Shown piece after piece: positions 50,041-62,559 of a DNA stretch of 64,000 nt. The DNA comes from Cheilinus undulatus. Lineage: Eukaryota > Chordata > Actinopteri > Labriformes > Labridae. The stretch is taken from the NCBI RefSeq assembly GCF_018320785.1, contig NC_054873.1:22410196-22474195 (forward strand), given 5' to 3'. The notes beneath the pieces are model-generated. The model was not told where the DNA came from. It did no database searches and worked only from the letters and a program-made list of their open reading frames with translations. Both the position numbers and the translations under genes were made by a program. Each line of letters opens with the position of its first letter. Positions within the stretch are counted from its first letter, which is position 1.

Positions 50041-50260
50041 TTCAAGTAATGTAGACCAACATTGATCCCGTTCTGTGTGTTCTGTGTGGAGTTCAGCAAG
50101 TCATTGATTGCAGTAACAGATTGGCTATGAAGGAATGCAATGGGAAATGTTGCTCGTTGCTATATTTCATGGTCATTGATCATCATGATCATTTACTGGT
50201 ATTAGCTCACTGATAATAAGAGAGGTTAAAGTGGCAGCAACACAGACATTTTGGGGAGGA

Positions 50261-51259
50261 AAACAACATTATTTGGACCAAAGTATTTGGCAGCGCCTTT
50301 TAATTATTGAACTCAAGCTGTTTCAATCAGACCCATTGCCACAGGTGTATAAAATCAAGTATCTAGCCATGCAGTCTCCATTTGCAAACATTTGTGTACA
50401 AAATAGGTCATTCTGAAGAGCCACCTTCCCATCAAGTTTGTGAAATCTTATCACTGCTGGATATTCCACTGTTAACTGGAAGACTTCTTATTAGAAACTG
50501 AAAGTGATTAGGAACAACGGCAACTCAGCCGCAAAGCAGAAGATCCCGTAAAACATCAGTGGCAGGGTCAACAATTGCTAAGTTGCATTAATTTAAGCAT
50601 GAAAACTATGCTGTGAAAGCTTCATGGAATCGGTTTTCCAGCTGTATGCAAGCCTCACATCACCAAGTCCAATGCCAAGCATTAGATGGAGTGGTGCAAA
50701 GCACACTGGCCACTGGACTGTGGAAAAGTGGAAACGTGTTTGGAGTGATGAATTGTGCATATCTGTTTGGCAGTCAAATGGGCAAATCTGGGATTGGCAG
50801 ATACCTGGAGACATTTTGGGCAATGCTATGCTTCTAACTTCATGGCAATAGTTTGGGGAAGGCCCTTTTCTATTCCAACATGACTATGCCACAGTGCACA
50901 AAGCAAGGACTACAAAGACATGGTTTGATGAGTTTGGTGTGGAAGAACTTGACTGACCTGCATAGATCCCTGACCTCAATCCCATTGTACACCTTTGGGG
51001 TGAACTGGAACGGATATTTTGAGCAAGGCCTTCTCGTCCAACATCAGTGCCTGGCCTCATAAATGCTCTACAGAATGAATGGGCACACATTTCCACAGAA
51101 ATAGTCAAAAATCATGTGGAAAGGTTTCAAAGAAGAGTGTAGGCTTTTATAACTGCAAAAGGGGGCCAGCCATATTAAAGAACACATATTCGACTATAGT
51201 GCCATTACAGTCTCTGTTGGTGTAATGGTCATCCAGCTGAATACTTTTGTCTGTACAGT
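50261..51259 (+). pseudogene. Degenerate Tc1-like transposon between pias1 and skor1
   Basis: Plus-strand relic with ACAGGTGTATAAAATCAAGT, CTGGATATTCCACTGTTAAC and broken transposase pieces (HQVQCQALDGVVQ; HWTVEKWKRVWSDELCISVW; GKALFYSNM). It ends at CTGAATACTTTTGTCTGTAC. It is the same family as the copy at 20885-22358 but lacks the GGxIMV segment through an internal deletion. It lies within 350 bp of the pias1 start and beyond the skor1 poly(A) signal. Confidence 0.8.
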
Positions 51260-51476
51260 GAAGAAACACAACAATGCAAGTTTGACTGTGTGAAGCCAAC
51301 AGTGATTGTTTGTTGGATTAAGACCTGATAACACTTAAAAAAGGCTTTATTATTTTAAATAGGCTTTAGTAAGATTTCTAATGCTATAATTAAAGTCATT
51401 TCTTGTGATGTATGACAGCAAGAATTCTGTTTGGTTACACTAAGAACATGAATCGACATCACTTTTAATAAAATGA

Positions 51477-51486
51477 TTTATTTATT
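51477..51486 (-). terminator. skor1: Poly(A) signals for skor1
   Basis: Two overlapping AATAAA hexamers on the minus strand (51477-51482 and 51481-51486), about 630 nt past the skor1 stop. The 3' UTR would run from 52117 to about 51460. This leaves the degenerate Tc1 (to 51259) and the pias1 promoter between the two genes. Confidence 0.6.
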
Positions 51487-52117
51487 AGTGATGAAAACAA
51501 ATATTACATGTTATTCTTAATAGAATATGTTGCTATATTACAAAGTCTTGGGTGTACTAGTTTAGCCTACTAACGTCTTTGTTTTTTAAAGGCTTTAAGA
51601 AAAACGAATGAGTAGGGTTTGTCTGCTTTAAATTAATAAAATGTTGGTCTTATCCAATGCACACGCTATTTTTCTGCTATGTCCCATCAGTCCTTTAAAG
51701 TGCATGGCATCCAAAATGAGCTATACTGGCCTGCAGAGATAACCACAGCAAAATTAGTAGGCTAACACACATTACTGAGAGAAATAAGAGCAACCAAATG
51801 GCTATTTAGAGAAGCTATTGTTAACAACAAAAAAACTCAAATAACAACCTATAACTATTACAGGATACATACATTGCCATTGCACTTTGCCACAAATAAT
51901 AAATATCATCAACGGTAGGCTATTATTTCAGTCAAACAAATGTCACTGTTTGCAAGATGGTTACATGAGGAGGTGGAGATACATATCTTAAAATATTACA
52001 AGTAATTACAATTTCTTTCAACATGATCCGTCAGAGAGTTCATGGAAGTTTGCTGCAGATCAGTCCTTTGTTTCTCCGTCATAGAGGTGTGACTCTATGT
52101 GAGATGTGTGAGGTGAT

Positions 52118-54413
52118 TCAGGGAGGGAGCAGAGGAGACTTGAAGGAGCAAGAGCCGCTGCAGTGGCGAGGAGTCAACATCTTACAGGAGAAATGGTGTA
52201 AAGCGTCGTGAGCTTCTGAGAGGAAGGAGATAAAACATCAGTAATGTACAAGCATGAGAATTTAAACTGGCTTTATTAGAACCCAAAATACAAGTTATCA
52301 AAATGTGAAAAAATTGAAGCATCAGTTGATTAAAGTCAGCTTTGAAAATGTGCCAACTCAGGTTTGGATCGTCACTGTATTACTGGATGCAATGAGTGAA
52401 AAGTATGATGGATCAGAAAAAGAGTTTGCATATCATATCATCATTCTGGTAGCTATATGCCACTTACACTTGAACAAAGGTGTCAGGATACCTCCCAGTA
52501 AAATTAAAAACAGATACAAGGTGGACATTTTGGAGTGAACAAGCCAAATACACAATTATAACACTCTCTTATTGACCATCAGAGGGCTATCTGCCTTTTC
52601 TTCTCTTGTTAAATGCATTTTAGTAGTAACAACACAGCATCAAAATTAAAAAGTATGACCTAGACGTTTAAAAAAAAATAAGGAGATGGTTATTTGTTTA
52701 AATGCCAGAGAATTTAAATGAAAGGAAATCCTCTCTAACCTCATGCTTGGTCATAGATCCAAAAGCTTGAGAATTGTTGTGATGCGTATCCATTTTGTGG
52801 GGAGTGTATTCTTACATCCCTATACTTGACTATAAAACAAAAACTGTCTAAGCTTTTTCTGAAAAACAAAAATAGCTTGTCTGTGCCAGTTCAATTTTCT
52901 GTAGGAAGTCTCTGGATAACCAAGACATTAAGGTCTATCTTAGAGGTAAACTGAGCACTAAGTCAGTATTGGTGAAAACAGTTATTCAAACTAAGTTATA
53001 TTAGCTTAAACTATTCCTATAAATAAACAAACAGACCGCATTTAAATGAAAAAGGCAGGTCTGATTAAAAGTGCTTTGTACAATGAGTGCAAGTTATTCA
53101 TATGAATTTAACAGACTGCATCATTAAATTGTGTATCAAATAATAACCTAAAAATGATCAGACTAATCTAAACACATTGGTCATCAGTCATGTCAAATCT
53201 GCCACAGTGAACCTGTTTCCTTTGCTTTATTGCTCTCACCTCTGACGATATGAAGCTGCTGAACCATCTCCTCCCTGTAGGACAGCTCCCTCTTCATCTG
53301 ATCCTGGAAATTATCTGCAGGAACAAAAAGAGGGAAGGGGTTTCATTTGACATCCTAAGCTCCTGAAAATCCCACTACAAACCAGGATAAACTGCACCAG
53401 TTGCAAAAAAAAGCGTTCTCATTTCAACATGTCTGACCTTTCCATAAATAGTGATACAAGCATAGAGTTTAACTGTAATATGTACAAACATGACACCTTC
53501 CATTAAAAGTTGTCTTTTTAAGAGACTGAAAACACTGTCAACACCTAAATGTATTGAAAAGTTCTGGTCCCATCTGTAAACCGCCACTAGAGGGCACTAT
53601 TGCCACGAAAACAGCATTAAAAAACAAGCATTGCCTTCAAGTACAACCTCCACTAGACCCCAGCATAACATTTGGTTATTCTTTTCTGTGTAAAAATCTA
53701 AACTCATGTCTTAAAAAAATGAATCCAAACACATAACATAACATGTATAATTTATATTTAATAAAAGAATAATAAAAAATAACAATAACTTGATATCAGA
53801 AAAATTGTATACACCAAGTTAATAGCAGGTTTTATTAAATTTGAATCATAACATATCTAATGAGTTTTCTGTAGACATAATTCAAAATTCTTGATATTTC
53901 ACCTCTATTATGACATATTTTTAAATGTATAAATCGCCATACTGACCTGAGTATTTAAATGGTAATAACTGCAGACAAGGATGAGACCTGGCACTTTTAT
54001 AACCAACCTTGTCTGTAAATAAGAGTGTATCAAGTTAAAAAAAAATAGTGGAAGATATGTGAACAGGGTCATTTATTCTAGGGATAAACCAGATATGCTT
54101 GTCTTTGTTATTATCCCTACATATCAGAAAATTCATATTAATCAATGACCATTTGGAAACATTAAGTATTGAATCAGGCAGCTTTAAGTCAGGCTATGAT
54201 AATAAAACAATAATAATAATTATAATAATAATAGAGAGAAAAAAAGGAGCTTTATGGTTCATAATAAATCGCAAGGCTGTCCTTTTTTGATCTTGATATA
54301 AAAAATGAATCACACAAAAATAAGAAAATAAAAAGACTGGTTTTGAATAACAGAACATGTGCAGTTAGAAATATAACCAACATTCTATAGTCAACCAATT
54401 TTATTGGAGGATT

Positions 54414-54448
<35 letters not shown>

Positions 54449-57400
54449 TTTTGGGGAGGTAAATTTCAATAAAAATTCTTGATCATGTATGCTTGTGATG
54501 TACTATTTTCTGATGAATAATTTAGAGAAATCGTTGAACCTCATCATGGTGTCACTTGTGTAGCCCTTTCTGGATATCTAAGGTTTTCAAGGTTCAATTA
54601 AAATCAATAAAGAAGGAAAAATCTTGTGTTTATTTTATAAATAGTACTGCTCAAATACAGAGCCCCTTTGAGCAGCACATTTAACATTTTAATAGAACAC
54701 TACATATCATCAGCGGACCGATGAACTTTAGAGAAACAGATTTCCTCTTCAGTGATTATATTTCATGTACATGGACTCCTTCATAAATGTATTTGTTTTT
54801 TCTTTTGAGTTTTAATAATGATTTTATTCACATTCAGTATTTCTGTAGGCCTGCACAAATTGAGCTGCAAATTTGGCAATTCTATTTCCTCCAAAGAAAA
54901 TATATCTTTTTAACAATGCATAATTATTTTGGGCATCGGGTAAGAAGTAAATATGACAGAAGAATAAAACTTAAATGTCTACAGTGTATAGAAGAGGGAG
55001 AAAATCCTGGTGCATTGTTGGAGCTTACCTTTAAGGTGCTGAAATTCACGTTCCAGCTTTTTCCTTAGCTCCACTTGTTCCAACAGCTGTTTCTGTAGTT
55101 CCTCTATAAAGCAGACACAGAGAGAAGAGTAGGTTTGAGGAGGACAGGAAGATGCTTTTGTAGCCACTTTCTTCTAGGACACCTTGCTATTTTTAATGAC
55201 AGGGACAAGGACATGATGATCACCATCATTTACACTGACAATTCAGAGCAGGTCTTTATGGGCCTGGAGATAAAAATAAAGGAAATGATGAAATTAAAAA
55301 GAAAATGAACAAGAATAAATAAAGTGGGAAATTCACACACAAAGATCCTGAAGGCCAGAGCAGATGAGGGAGGAATTAAGCTTTGTTGCATTTATTAGAA
55401 AATAAATAAAAGTGTTGATATAGCTGGATGATATGAAATAATCATTATTATAAGAGGTTTAAGAGCTTAGTCTGAATAAGTTTAGCATCCTACCTTTTGC
55501 TAGACTTTCTATGGCTCTTTGTGCTGGCTGAGATCTAATTGGCGCGTCTTCGCCTATAAGTGGAAAATATGTGATATTACTCTTTTTGCGGAAGAAAAGT
55601 AGATCCATATCCCGCTAGCAGAGCTTATCATTATTATTTAGAAAACCATCCTGTCTGAACTCGGTGTAACTCACCGTCCTCCGGCTCACGCGGGCTCTCC
55701 TCGCTGCTTTGTTCGTTCAAAGATTTGGTTTCGATCTCCTCCACTGTGGAAGACGGCTCCTCTTTACTCGAGCTCTCATCTGCAGAAAAATACGTCAGTG
55801 TCATCGTTTGCTGCTCTATTATTATTATTATCTTTTTACCCACAAATATTCTTAAAAAATGAAAACAGGATAAAAATAAATCCAACCGTGTGTAGTGAGA
55901 GCAGCAGGGTGGTAATTTGCAGGTCTGAACTGATATGGACTGCTCCTTTGTTGCAGCTCAGCTCGCTCCGGTGTGAACACCTGAAGAAAAAAAACAACCA
56001 CCTCTCTTAGCTAAGAATTCAAAGTTGTTTTTTTTTTAATCTAATTAGAATAAATATAACGGAATTAATTAGCATATTGAAAAAAATGTAAACATAGGTG
56101 TTTTCATTTCTTATTTAGGCCTGTTACATTTATTTGTCGTTTGCTGCTGCTGTTACACTGTTTTAACACACTAAAAGTCTGTTTTAACCCGCCATAATTA
56201 GCTGTTTAAAAATACAAACGAGTACAAAAAGAGGCCCTACGTTCACACAACTGTGTGAAATAAACCCGTTTGTATTATAACCATTGTTATGTCGGCCTGA
56301 AGTCACTTACTTCCGTGAAAGTCGCAGCTATGTGGCTCTCTGTCAGCTGCTTGCTGTGCAGCTCTCTGTCAGACTGGCCCACGTGCACGCTCAGTTTCTG
56401 GGGCTCCACTCCTCCGCTCTCGAGCAGCCCCGTCGACTCTGACCCTGTTGGGGAAACACTGTGAGTCTGGCCTGGAGGAGTCCGCGGACACACCGAGGAG
56501 GACAGAGGCCGGGTGTCCTCCTCCTGCTCCTCATCTGCTGTTTTATTCGTCTCCACGTCCACGTCCGGCTCCCCTTCGCTGTCCACGCACGGGGACATGG
56601 ACCGGTAGCTCGAGCTCTCGCTCAAAAAGTCAGGTGATAAGTAGCCGGTGCGGGAGCCGATATAAGCGCTTCTGTTTCCGTACAGTTTGGCGATACAGTC
56701 GGCGTCTTTGATCACCGGCCTGAACGCTGACACGTAGCTGAGCTTCCGGGGCGCGAGGGCCATCATCCCCTCCAGTGGCCTCGCCTCGTCCCCGGACTTG
56801 TCATCTTCATTCCGGGTGGACTGAGTGCTGGAGCAGCGCTCGTTCTCCACTATGCTGTCCTTGGAGGAGTTGGTACTCCGGTCGCTGTGCTCAGATATGT
56901 CCATGTCAGTCTGTCTAGGGGGGCACAGCAGCTCTGGAGGGGGCTTGTGCTGGGTCTGGGGGTACGGAGGGATGGGCAGTGCGCCCGCAGCTGTGGGCCA
57001 GAACACGGGGAAGGAGTGATAGGCGCTGTCCTTCGTACCAGGCCACAGCACACCCGGCAGGCCCGCTTTGCTCTGATCTCCCATCATGCTCTCGTCTTTC
57101 TTCTGGCACAGACCGAACGCTGGGAAGCCGTAAGGATGAGGGAAAAGCGGCGGAGGGATCTTCTGCAGCATCCCGAAGCCTTTGCTTGGCACGGGGATGA
57201 CCGGGTAGTTGCGCGCGCTCGGCATGCTTCCCCGGGTGTCCTCGCACGTGAGGATTTTCGCGGGTATCTCGGGTGAGTCTCTGCGACAGTTGGGTCCTTG
57301 GGGTTTTAACGGAGAGCTGGAACCTGACCCACTACCTGGCAGGGTCCTCTTCCGGCTGCCCCCATTGAACATGGCCTTGACATCCTCCCACGCGTGTAGA

Positions 57401-58047
57401 ATATCAGTGGGGCTGTTTTTATCGGATAATTTCAGATGTCGCCTCCAAGAATTAAAGTTAGCCGCGTCTGGCTGCGTGTACTTGGACTCTGGAGTGCGGT
57501 GAGAATGAAAAATGAATTTATTAGGAGAAAAGTACATGTTGCAGTAGGAGCACTTGATGCACTTGGCCCTGGAGCTGTTGTACCTGGCTGGGATGAAGTT
57601 ACCTCGACTCCCCCACGCGCACTCGTGGGAAACATCAAAGGCGAAATTTTCTGGGAGTTTCGGAGGCGAATGAGCTCCTAGAAATGACTTACAGAGTCTC
57701 TCGGCCTCGCGCTTTGTGATCATCCCGCAGCGCCTTGAGGAGATGGGCATGGCTCCGGCTCTCCGCAGGATCTCCAGCTGGACAGGGGTACACTGGACGC
57801 ACGTGATGCCCAACGCCACGCGACGGTTGTGGATCTCGTTATAGCTGTAATTCTTCAACAGGGTGTTAGATATTTGTGCAAGGCAAAGTCTCTCCTGGCC
57901 GTCTATTACTAAAGACACGATGGGTATTCCGTACAGCACCGTCTCTCCCACCTGGTTGGGCTTCAGGTTCTTGGCGCTCGGGTAGGAAAGTTCCTGCTTG
58001 GAGCTGGGCGAGGAGCTGGAGTCTCGTGCAGCAGGTATGGAGTCCAT
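52118..58047 (-). CDS. skor1: SKOR1 SKI-family transcriptional co-repressor (7 coding exons, 747 aa)
   Basis: SKOR1 (LBXCOR1/FUSSEL15) is a neuronal nuclear co-repressor that partners LBX1 and dampens BMP/SMAD signalling (family knowledge). Coding exons on the minus strand: 56311-58047, 55887-55980, 55675-55779, 55494-55553, 55029-55103, 53240-53314, 52118-52215; 2244 nt, phases consistent. Exon 1 encodes 579 residues. The Ski/Sno/Dac domain is at about 35-125 (GETVLYGIPIVSLVIDGQ). The SMAD4-binding SAND-like domain is at about 130-230, with C163, C166, C169, H181 and H183 as likely zinc ligands. A Pro/Ser-rich middle follows, then an acidic segment from exon 3 and a coiled coil from exons 5-6 (EELQKQLLEQVELRKKLERE). 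The C-terminus HHFSCKMLTPRHC...PLLPP is the SKOR signature. The start MDSIPAARDS lies just after a splice acceptor at 58057. The human protein is longer, mainly in the low-complexity middle. The skor1a/b assignment is undecided. Confidence 0.95.
54411..54451. repeat. (ATTT)n microsatellite in skor1 intron
   Basis: About ten uninterrupted TTTA units. Confidence 0.92.
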
Positions 58048-58403
58048 CCTTAGAGGCCTGGAAGCAGTACGGTTGGCATTAATGTGTGAAAAATATAAGC
58101 ATCGACTAAACTCTTGTATTTAAAGTCATATTCAAAAGTTCGATCTGTTTGTTTTAAGAAAGTTGCATGGACCTGATTTTATTTTATTTGCGACTAATCC
58201 TTCAAAATAAAAGCAGAGTTAATAAATTATGAAAGTAGGGCATGAAGGATTAATGCTTTCTTAAACAATCTGCATACATTAACAGGCCTATTTTTCTGTA
58301 GGATTGAATTCGAAATAAAATAATCTAATTGTAAAATGTTTTAGCGTAAATTATGCAGTGAAAAAAAAAAACGGGCTGTCAAAATTCAGAGTCCAAACTC
58401 ACC

Positions 58404-58613
58404 TCTAATGTCCGCGCAGCTCCCCTCCGTCGTCAAAGTCAAAGCTGTGATCAGGTGAAAATGGGGGCCGATATAAGAAAGTCTGCTCTGTGTTGGAGGA
58501 TGTAAAGATGTTTGCGTCAGGAGTAAGACGCACTTGTCCGTGCAGCCTCCTCTCTCGGTGCGCGCGGAGGGTTTGTGCAGCGCGTGCAGTGGCGGCAGCA
58601 GTACAGTCCACAT
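58404..58613 (-). other. Possible upstream open reading frame in skor1 exon 1
   Basis: An ATG at 58613 (MWTVLLPPLHALHKPSARTE...) stays open to the donor at 58403. After the predicted splice to 58057 it reads ...ADIRGL and then TAA. That makes 72 codons, with the stop ending two bases (GG) before the skor1 ATG. The arrangement depends on the inferred splice and on transcription starting upstream of 58613; the TATA-like site would place the start only a few bases away. No homology is recognised for the peptide. Confidence 0.35.
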
Positions 58614-58660
58614 GGCAGCAGAGTGTAGTACAGCCCCCTCCCTCTATACGACACCGGCAG
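58404..58660 (-). promoter_or_regulatory. skor1: skor1 5' non-coding exon and TATA-like promoter
   Basis: A good donor (AGAG|GTGAGT) ends a presumed non-coding first exon at 58403. It pairs with an acceptor (GCTTCCAG) that starts the next exon at 58057, ten bases before the ATG. A TATA-like TATAGA (minus strand, 58643-58648) would place transcription start near 58615-58620. The region is GC-richer than its surroundings. Splicing and the start site are inferred from signals only. Confidence 0.5.
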
Positions 58661-58879
58661 CGATCAAGTGACGGCAAAACTTACGGCGAGGCACTCCCAC
58701 TCACACAGGCAGCCTGCCTTAAACACGGATTCACGGCCACTGAGTACGGTCCAAACACACACACGACAAAGTTTCTCTACAAAAATGCCAAAATTATTAA
58801 AATAATAAAAATTTCATAAGGAATGTTGAATCAAGTCTTTAAAATGTCAGATTTTAAGAAGGAAACACATGAATATTTC

Positions 58880-59400
58880 ATGACTCTACAGCCGCCCGTG
58901 TCCACCCTTTAATTAATTCTTTTTACCCTCCTATTAAAAATAACACCCAGTGTTATTATTGACAATACGCGTGGAGGAGGCTGCGGTGGGATTTGGCTAA
59001 AAAACAGCAGGGACCCATGCAGAGATGCATTGAAGTAAGTCAGGGCCTGCTGATGAATAGCGCGTGCAGGCCTTCAACACGTGCGCGGTTCCCACGGATT
59101 CATCGTTTACAAGCTCGAGCTCGCCTACACGCGTTTTGACAATAACCAGCTGCTCCAAAGGTCACTCTGTGAGATCTACGCTTGGTGTGTTTTTTTTTTT
59201 TTCCTTCAGGAGTGAAAAAAAAGAGGATCAAAAAGAGTAACAATGCGGGCAGCCACGCGCCATAAACAACGGCCCTTTACGTTTTAAAAGCTTTATCTTC
59301 TCATCTGGCTGCACGCGCGGCGCCGGCTGCTGATGTAATATTGATGGAGGTAACGGGACACGTTGCTGTTGGTCTTGTTGACCATTGGATGGACCTGTAC
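58880..59400. promoter_or_regulatory. Candidate skor1 upstream regulatory block
   Basis: CpG-containing, non-repetitive sequence 0.3-0.8 kb upstream of the proposed skor1 start. It contains E-box-like CATCTG and CACGTG, a CCATAAA Hox-type core and GCGCGGCGCCGGC. There are no reading frames or transposon signatures. Location and composition suggest a promoter-proximal enhancer. Confidence 0.35.
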
Positions 59401-62200
59401 TGCTAAAACGACTTATTGTGTCACAATTATTTTCTCAATTAAATTTAAGTGCAAATATACGTTGGCATCGTGGGGGGTCATTTCTAGCAATTTCGAAATC
59501 GACGTCAAAAATACTTTATAGTTAAACCGTCATGCCATTTTAAAATGAGAAATAAATACTATAGAAATGATTAGGCCTTGTGTTTTCCCCGTCAAATCTT
59601 ATTTAAACGTCAAAACCAGAAACTACGTAAGCGTGACAAAAATAGTCAATTATTTATTTTTGCATTCTGATTAAAAAGTGGTTTAAACGTTGAGAACATG
59701 CGGGGAAAATGAACTGAAAATGCATTTTGTCTGAGAGTCCTGATCAGCAAATAGACGGTGGTCCATGATGAAGAGTCTAAAACATCAAAAGAGCCACCAC
59801 AATCATGTATTCACGTTTCCCCTGCTTCCCTCTGCTTATATATCGACCTGTGAGAGGCTATGCACTGTCAGATCTTGATTGTCATCCACATAAACATCTT
59901 AATTAAACATATGGATTTGTTTAGATGTATTCAAAGCCAAAGTAGACAGTGTAAACAACACAAACACATAAAGATGATGCCCAAGAGCCTTTTAATCAAC
60001 CCCAAAATAGTATTATATGCCTTATTTATTTTTTTACTTTTTACAGTCTCACTCTCTGCTGTTATGAGTGCCAACCATCAGGCAAAAAAGTAGCCAAAAA
60101 GTGAGGTCATCATCAGGCCTCCTCTACCTTTTTTGTGCAGAGAGAGGAGCTCATTTAAAAGTGTGTCTGCATTAATCACAGTGCTGCATCATAGTATGAT
60201 AATCACCTGAACACTCTATTAAAATAAAAGTGCCAGCCCGGGGGAAATCTTACCTTACTCTTTAATTGTTTTGAGGCTTTGATAGGCTTTTTAATCTAAG
60301 ATTAATTTATGCATTCTTAAATAACTCTACATATGATTAATAAGCTTGAAAATTAAAAGGAGACTGAAGCAATTATAACAAGTGGTTGGTCATCACCTCA
60401 TTAGATGATATTAGAAGATGCAGTTCATGTGTGGGTGTGCTTGCATGTCTGTTTGCTTGATTGAGTTGATTGATCACAAAAATTAACAGTGGAAGTGTAG
60501 CATAACAGGATGCAGAAAGACATTGTGATAAAGATGATAGAAAAAAAATCTGCTGGCTAATTATTCTGATTTTTTATGGCATGCTTTATGCAAATGAATG
60601 AATCACAGTCATTGATTAGTAACTTTATAGGATGCAGAGCTTATTTTAACAGATTAAGTGTCAGCTTATACTGATCCTGATCATGATCAATGTAGATGAT
60701 CCTGATGGGGTTCTAAGATGGACAAAAAACGACAAAAAAGGAAGATCAGCTGTTTGAGAGACTTGCTAAATGGTCGCTAATGTGTAAACAAGACATCACT
60801 CCTCTCCTGCTCTGATGTTTACTTGTCTCCTAAAAGCCCACCCCTGGGTCCTGACCCCCACATCCTCCACCACTAAACGGAACATTTCTTCTCACAGGAG
60901 GAGGTGGTGTGCCGTATATGTGTTTGTGTGTGAGGTGGGGGGAGTTGGGAGAGTTCATCACTGCATCAAATGAGGCTGAGCGCAGGGACCCTTTTGTCAC
61001 AGACAGGGACTCATCTGCCAATGGTGAGCTGTGAGGTCCTAGGGGGAAGGCAGGAACAAAGGTGCTAAAAGGCTGTGTGACAATGAGGGTGCTCCGAGGA
61101 GAGCCTTCAAGTGTGGGACACAGGCTGCATGGGACAAGCTGTGCCAATCACTCCGCAATTACTTTTTTGTGCGATCCAGAGGCCTTGTGTGGGCATTCAT
61201 GGAGAGACGCAAGGACACGAGCAGCCACTGCAAGGCCCATGTCTCTGTGCACTCTCTGCTTCTTCCTATAGAGAGCTGACCCCAAGCTCATGATGGGAGA
61301 AATGCATAAATCACCTGCTCTTCTAAGGATTTGACTGTGGAAGAAAAACCCTGGCAAATTTGGCCCCTTCTTGCTGTCAACCAAATAGCCATCAACAAAG
61401 ATTAGGTTGATTCAATGTTACACTGAAGGGATAAAAGGCGGAATCAGTCCCATACACAAGTCTGATGTGTGGAGAAATGTAGTGTCGTATACTCCTTAGG
61501 TGCCATAAGACTGGGAAAATGTCATGCTTGTGAAATAATCTAAAATTTAAAGAAATATTTGCAGAAAAAAGGTACATTTTCAAAGTTTAAAACAGAAAAT
61601 AAGCATTCAAAGTATAAATACATTCGTTCATATGAATGTGTTTGGTAATACAAGGGGGTATAGAGTATCTACATTAGTGTTTTAAGTCTTTATGATTTAT
61701 AATGGCATTTCTTTGAATTTTGGCATTGAAACATATTAGTTGCATACATTTGAATCAGATAAATGGTGATTTAAGACATACAGTTAGAAACACTAAGCCT
61801 TTATAATGTGGCTGAAATCAAACATAAACCATGTGGATATCATCTCATATGAGATATAAAAAAATCTCACTACCTTATGTTGTCAATATTTTATGGTTAT
61901 AATTGAACTTCAAGAAAATTATTGACAAAGATCTACACACAAGGTGCACTGTCAATACATTTTGCTCATTTCTGATTGCATCTTTTTTAAATTATAAGAC
62001 AAAACAAATTTTATGAAAGATGAACAAATTTTGTACTGACACCATAACATCAAATTAAATATATGATGATATATTGGGTTTTTATTTAGCCATATTTAAA
62101 ATAAATTTGCTCAAGCACTTAGGCCTTTATATTGACAACTGCTTTAGCTTAATTCTCATTGCAGCGCCTCGCTATGTTTACAGAGTATTTAGGGAGTTTA
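59400..62200. other. Gene-free skor1 upstream DNA
   Basis: No exon is supported on either strand. The 60300-60720 part (CTAATTATTCTGATTTTTTA, ATGCAAATGAATGAATCACA, a double GATCCTGAT) looks like conserved non-coding sequence with an octamer-like ATGCAAAT. The 105-codon minus frame at 60830-61147 has no recognised domain. Confidence 0.35.
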
Positions 62201-62229
62201 AGTTTAGTGTACTAATACTGTATGCTACA

Positions 62230-62520
62230 GTGTAATGAAGAAAAGATGCAGGAATTTGTCTTTATCCAACCCCGAGCAGTTTCATGGTGTAATGAGGAGT
62301 CAAGTGAGAATGGGAATTATCGTAATGATAACAAAGGTCTATGCACCATAGCTCGGGGCTGTATTGCAGGGCATTACCATAAAGATGTGATGTGTTTGTA
62401 TTGCAAGCTTTTTTGTGAGGGAGCAGGCCAAAGAGATAATAACTATTAGTAGATGACAGTGCTTTGTGGGATTCCAGCTGTGGAGCCTAAATTTCCATAC
62501 AGATAGAATGGCTCTGGGTG
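62230..62520. promoter_or_regulatory. Candidate conserved non-coding element upstream of skor1
   Basis: Unique, balanced-composition sequence with GGTGTAATGAGGAGTC, TTATCGTAATGATAACAAAG and GATAATAACTATTAG, between AT-rich flanks and a GT-rich low-complexity run at about 62525-62560. A 75-codon frame crosses it but has no splice context. Conservation is not testable here. Confidence 0.3.
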
Positions 62521-62559
62521 GATGATATGTGTGTGGGGGGTGTGGGGGAAGGGCTGGGT

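Noticed and set aside
56448-58082. Several plus-strand ORFs, up to 129 codons, opposite skor1 exon 1
   Set aside because: They are antisense shadows of a GC-rich coding exon; the minus strand has the continuous conserved frame.
60830-61147. A 105-codon Pro/Ser-rich minus-strand ORF upstream of skor1
   Set aside because: No homology recognised and no splice or promoter context; composition explains the open frame.
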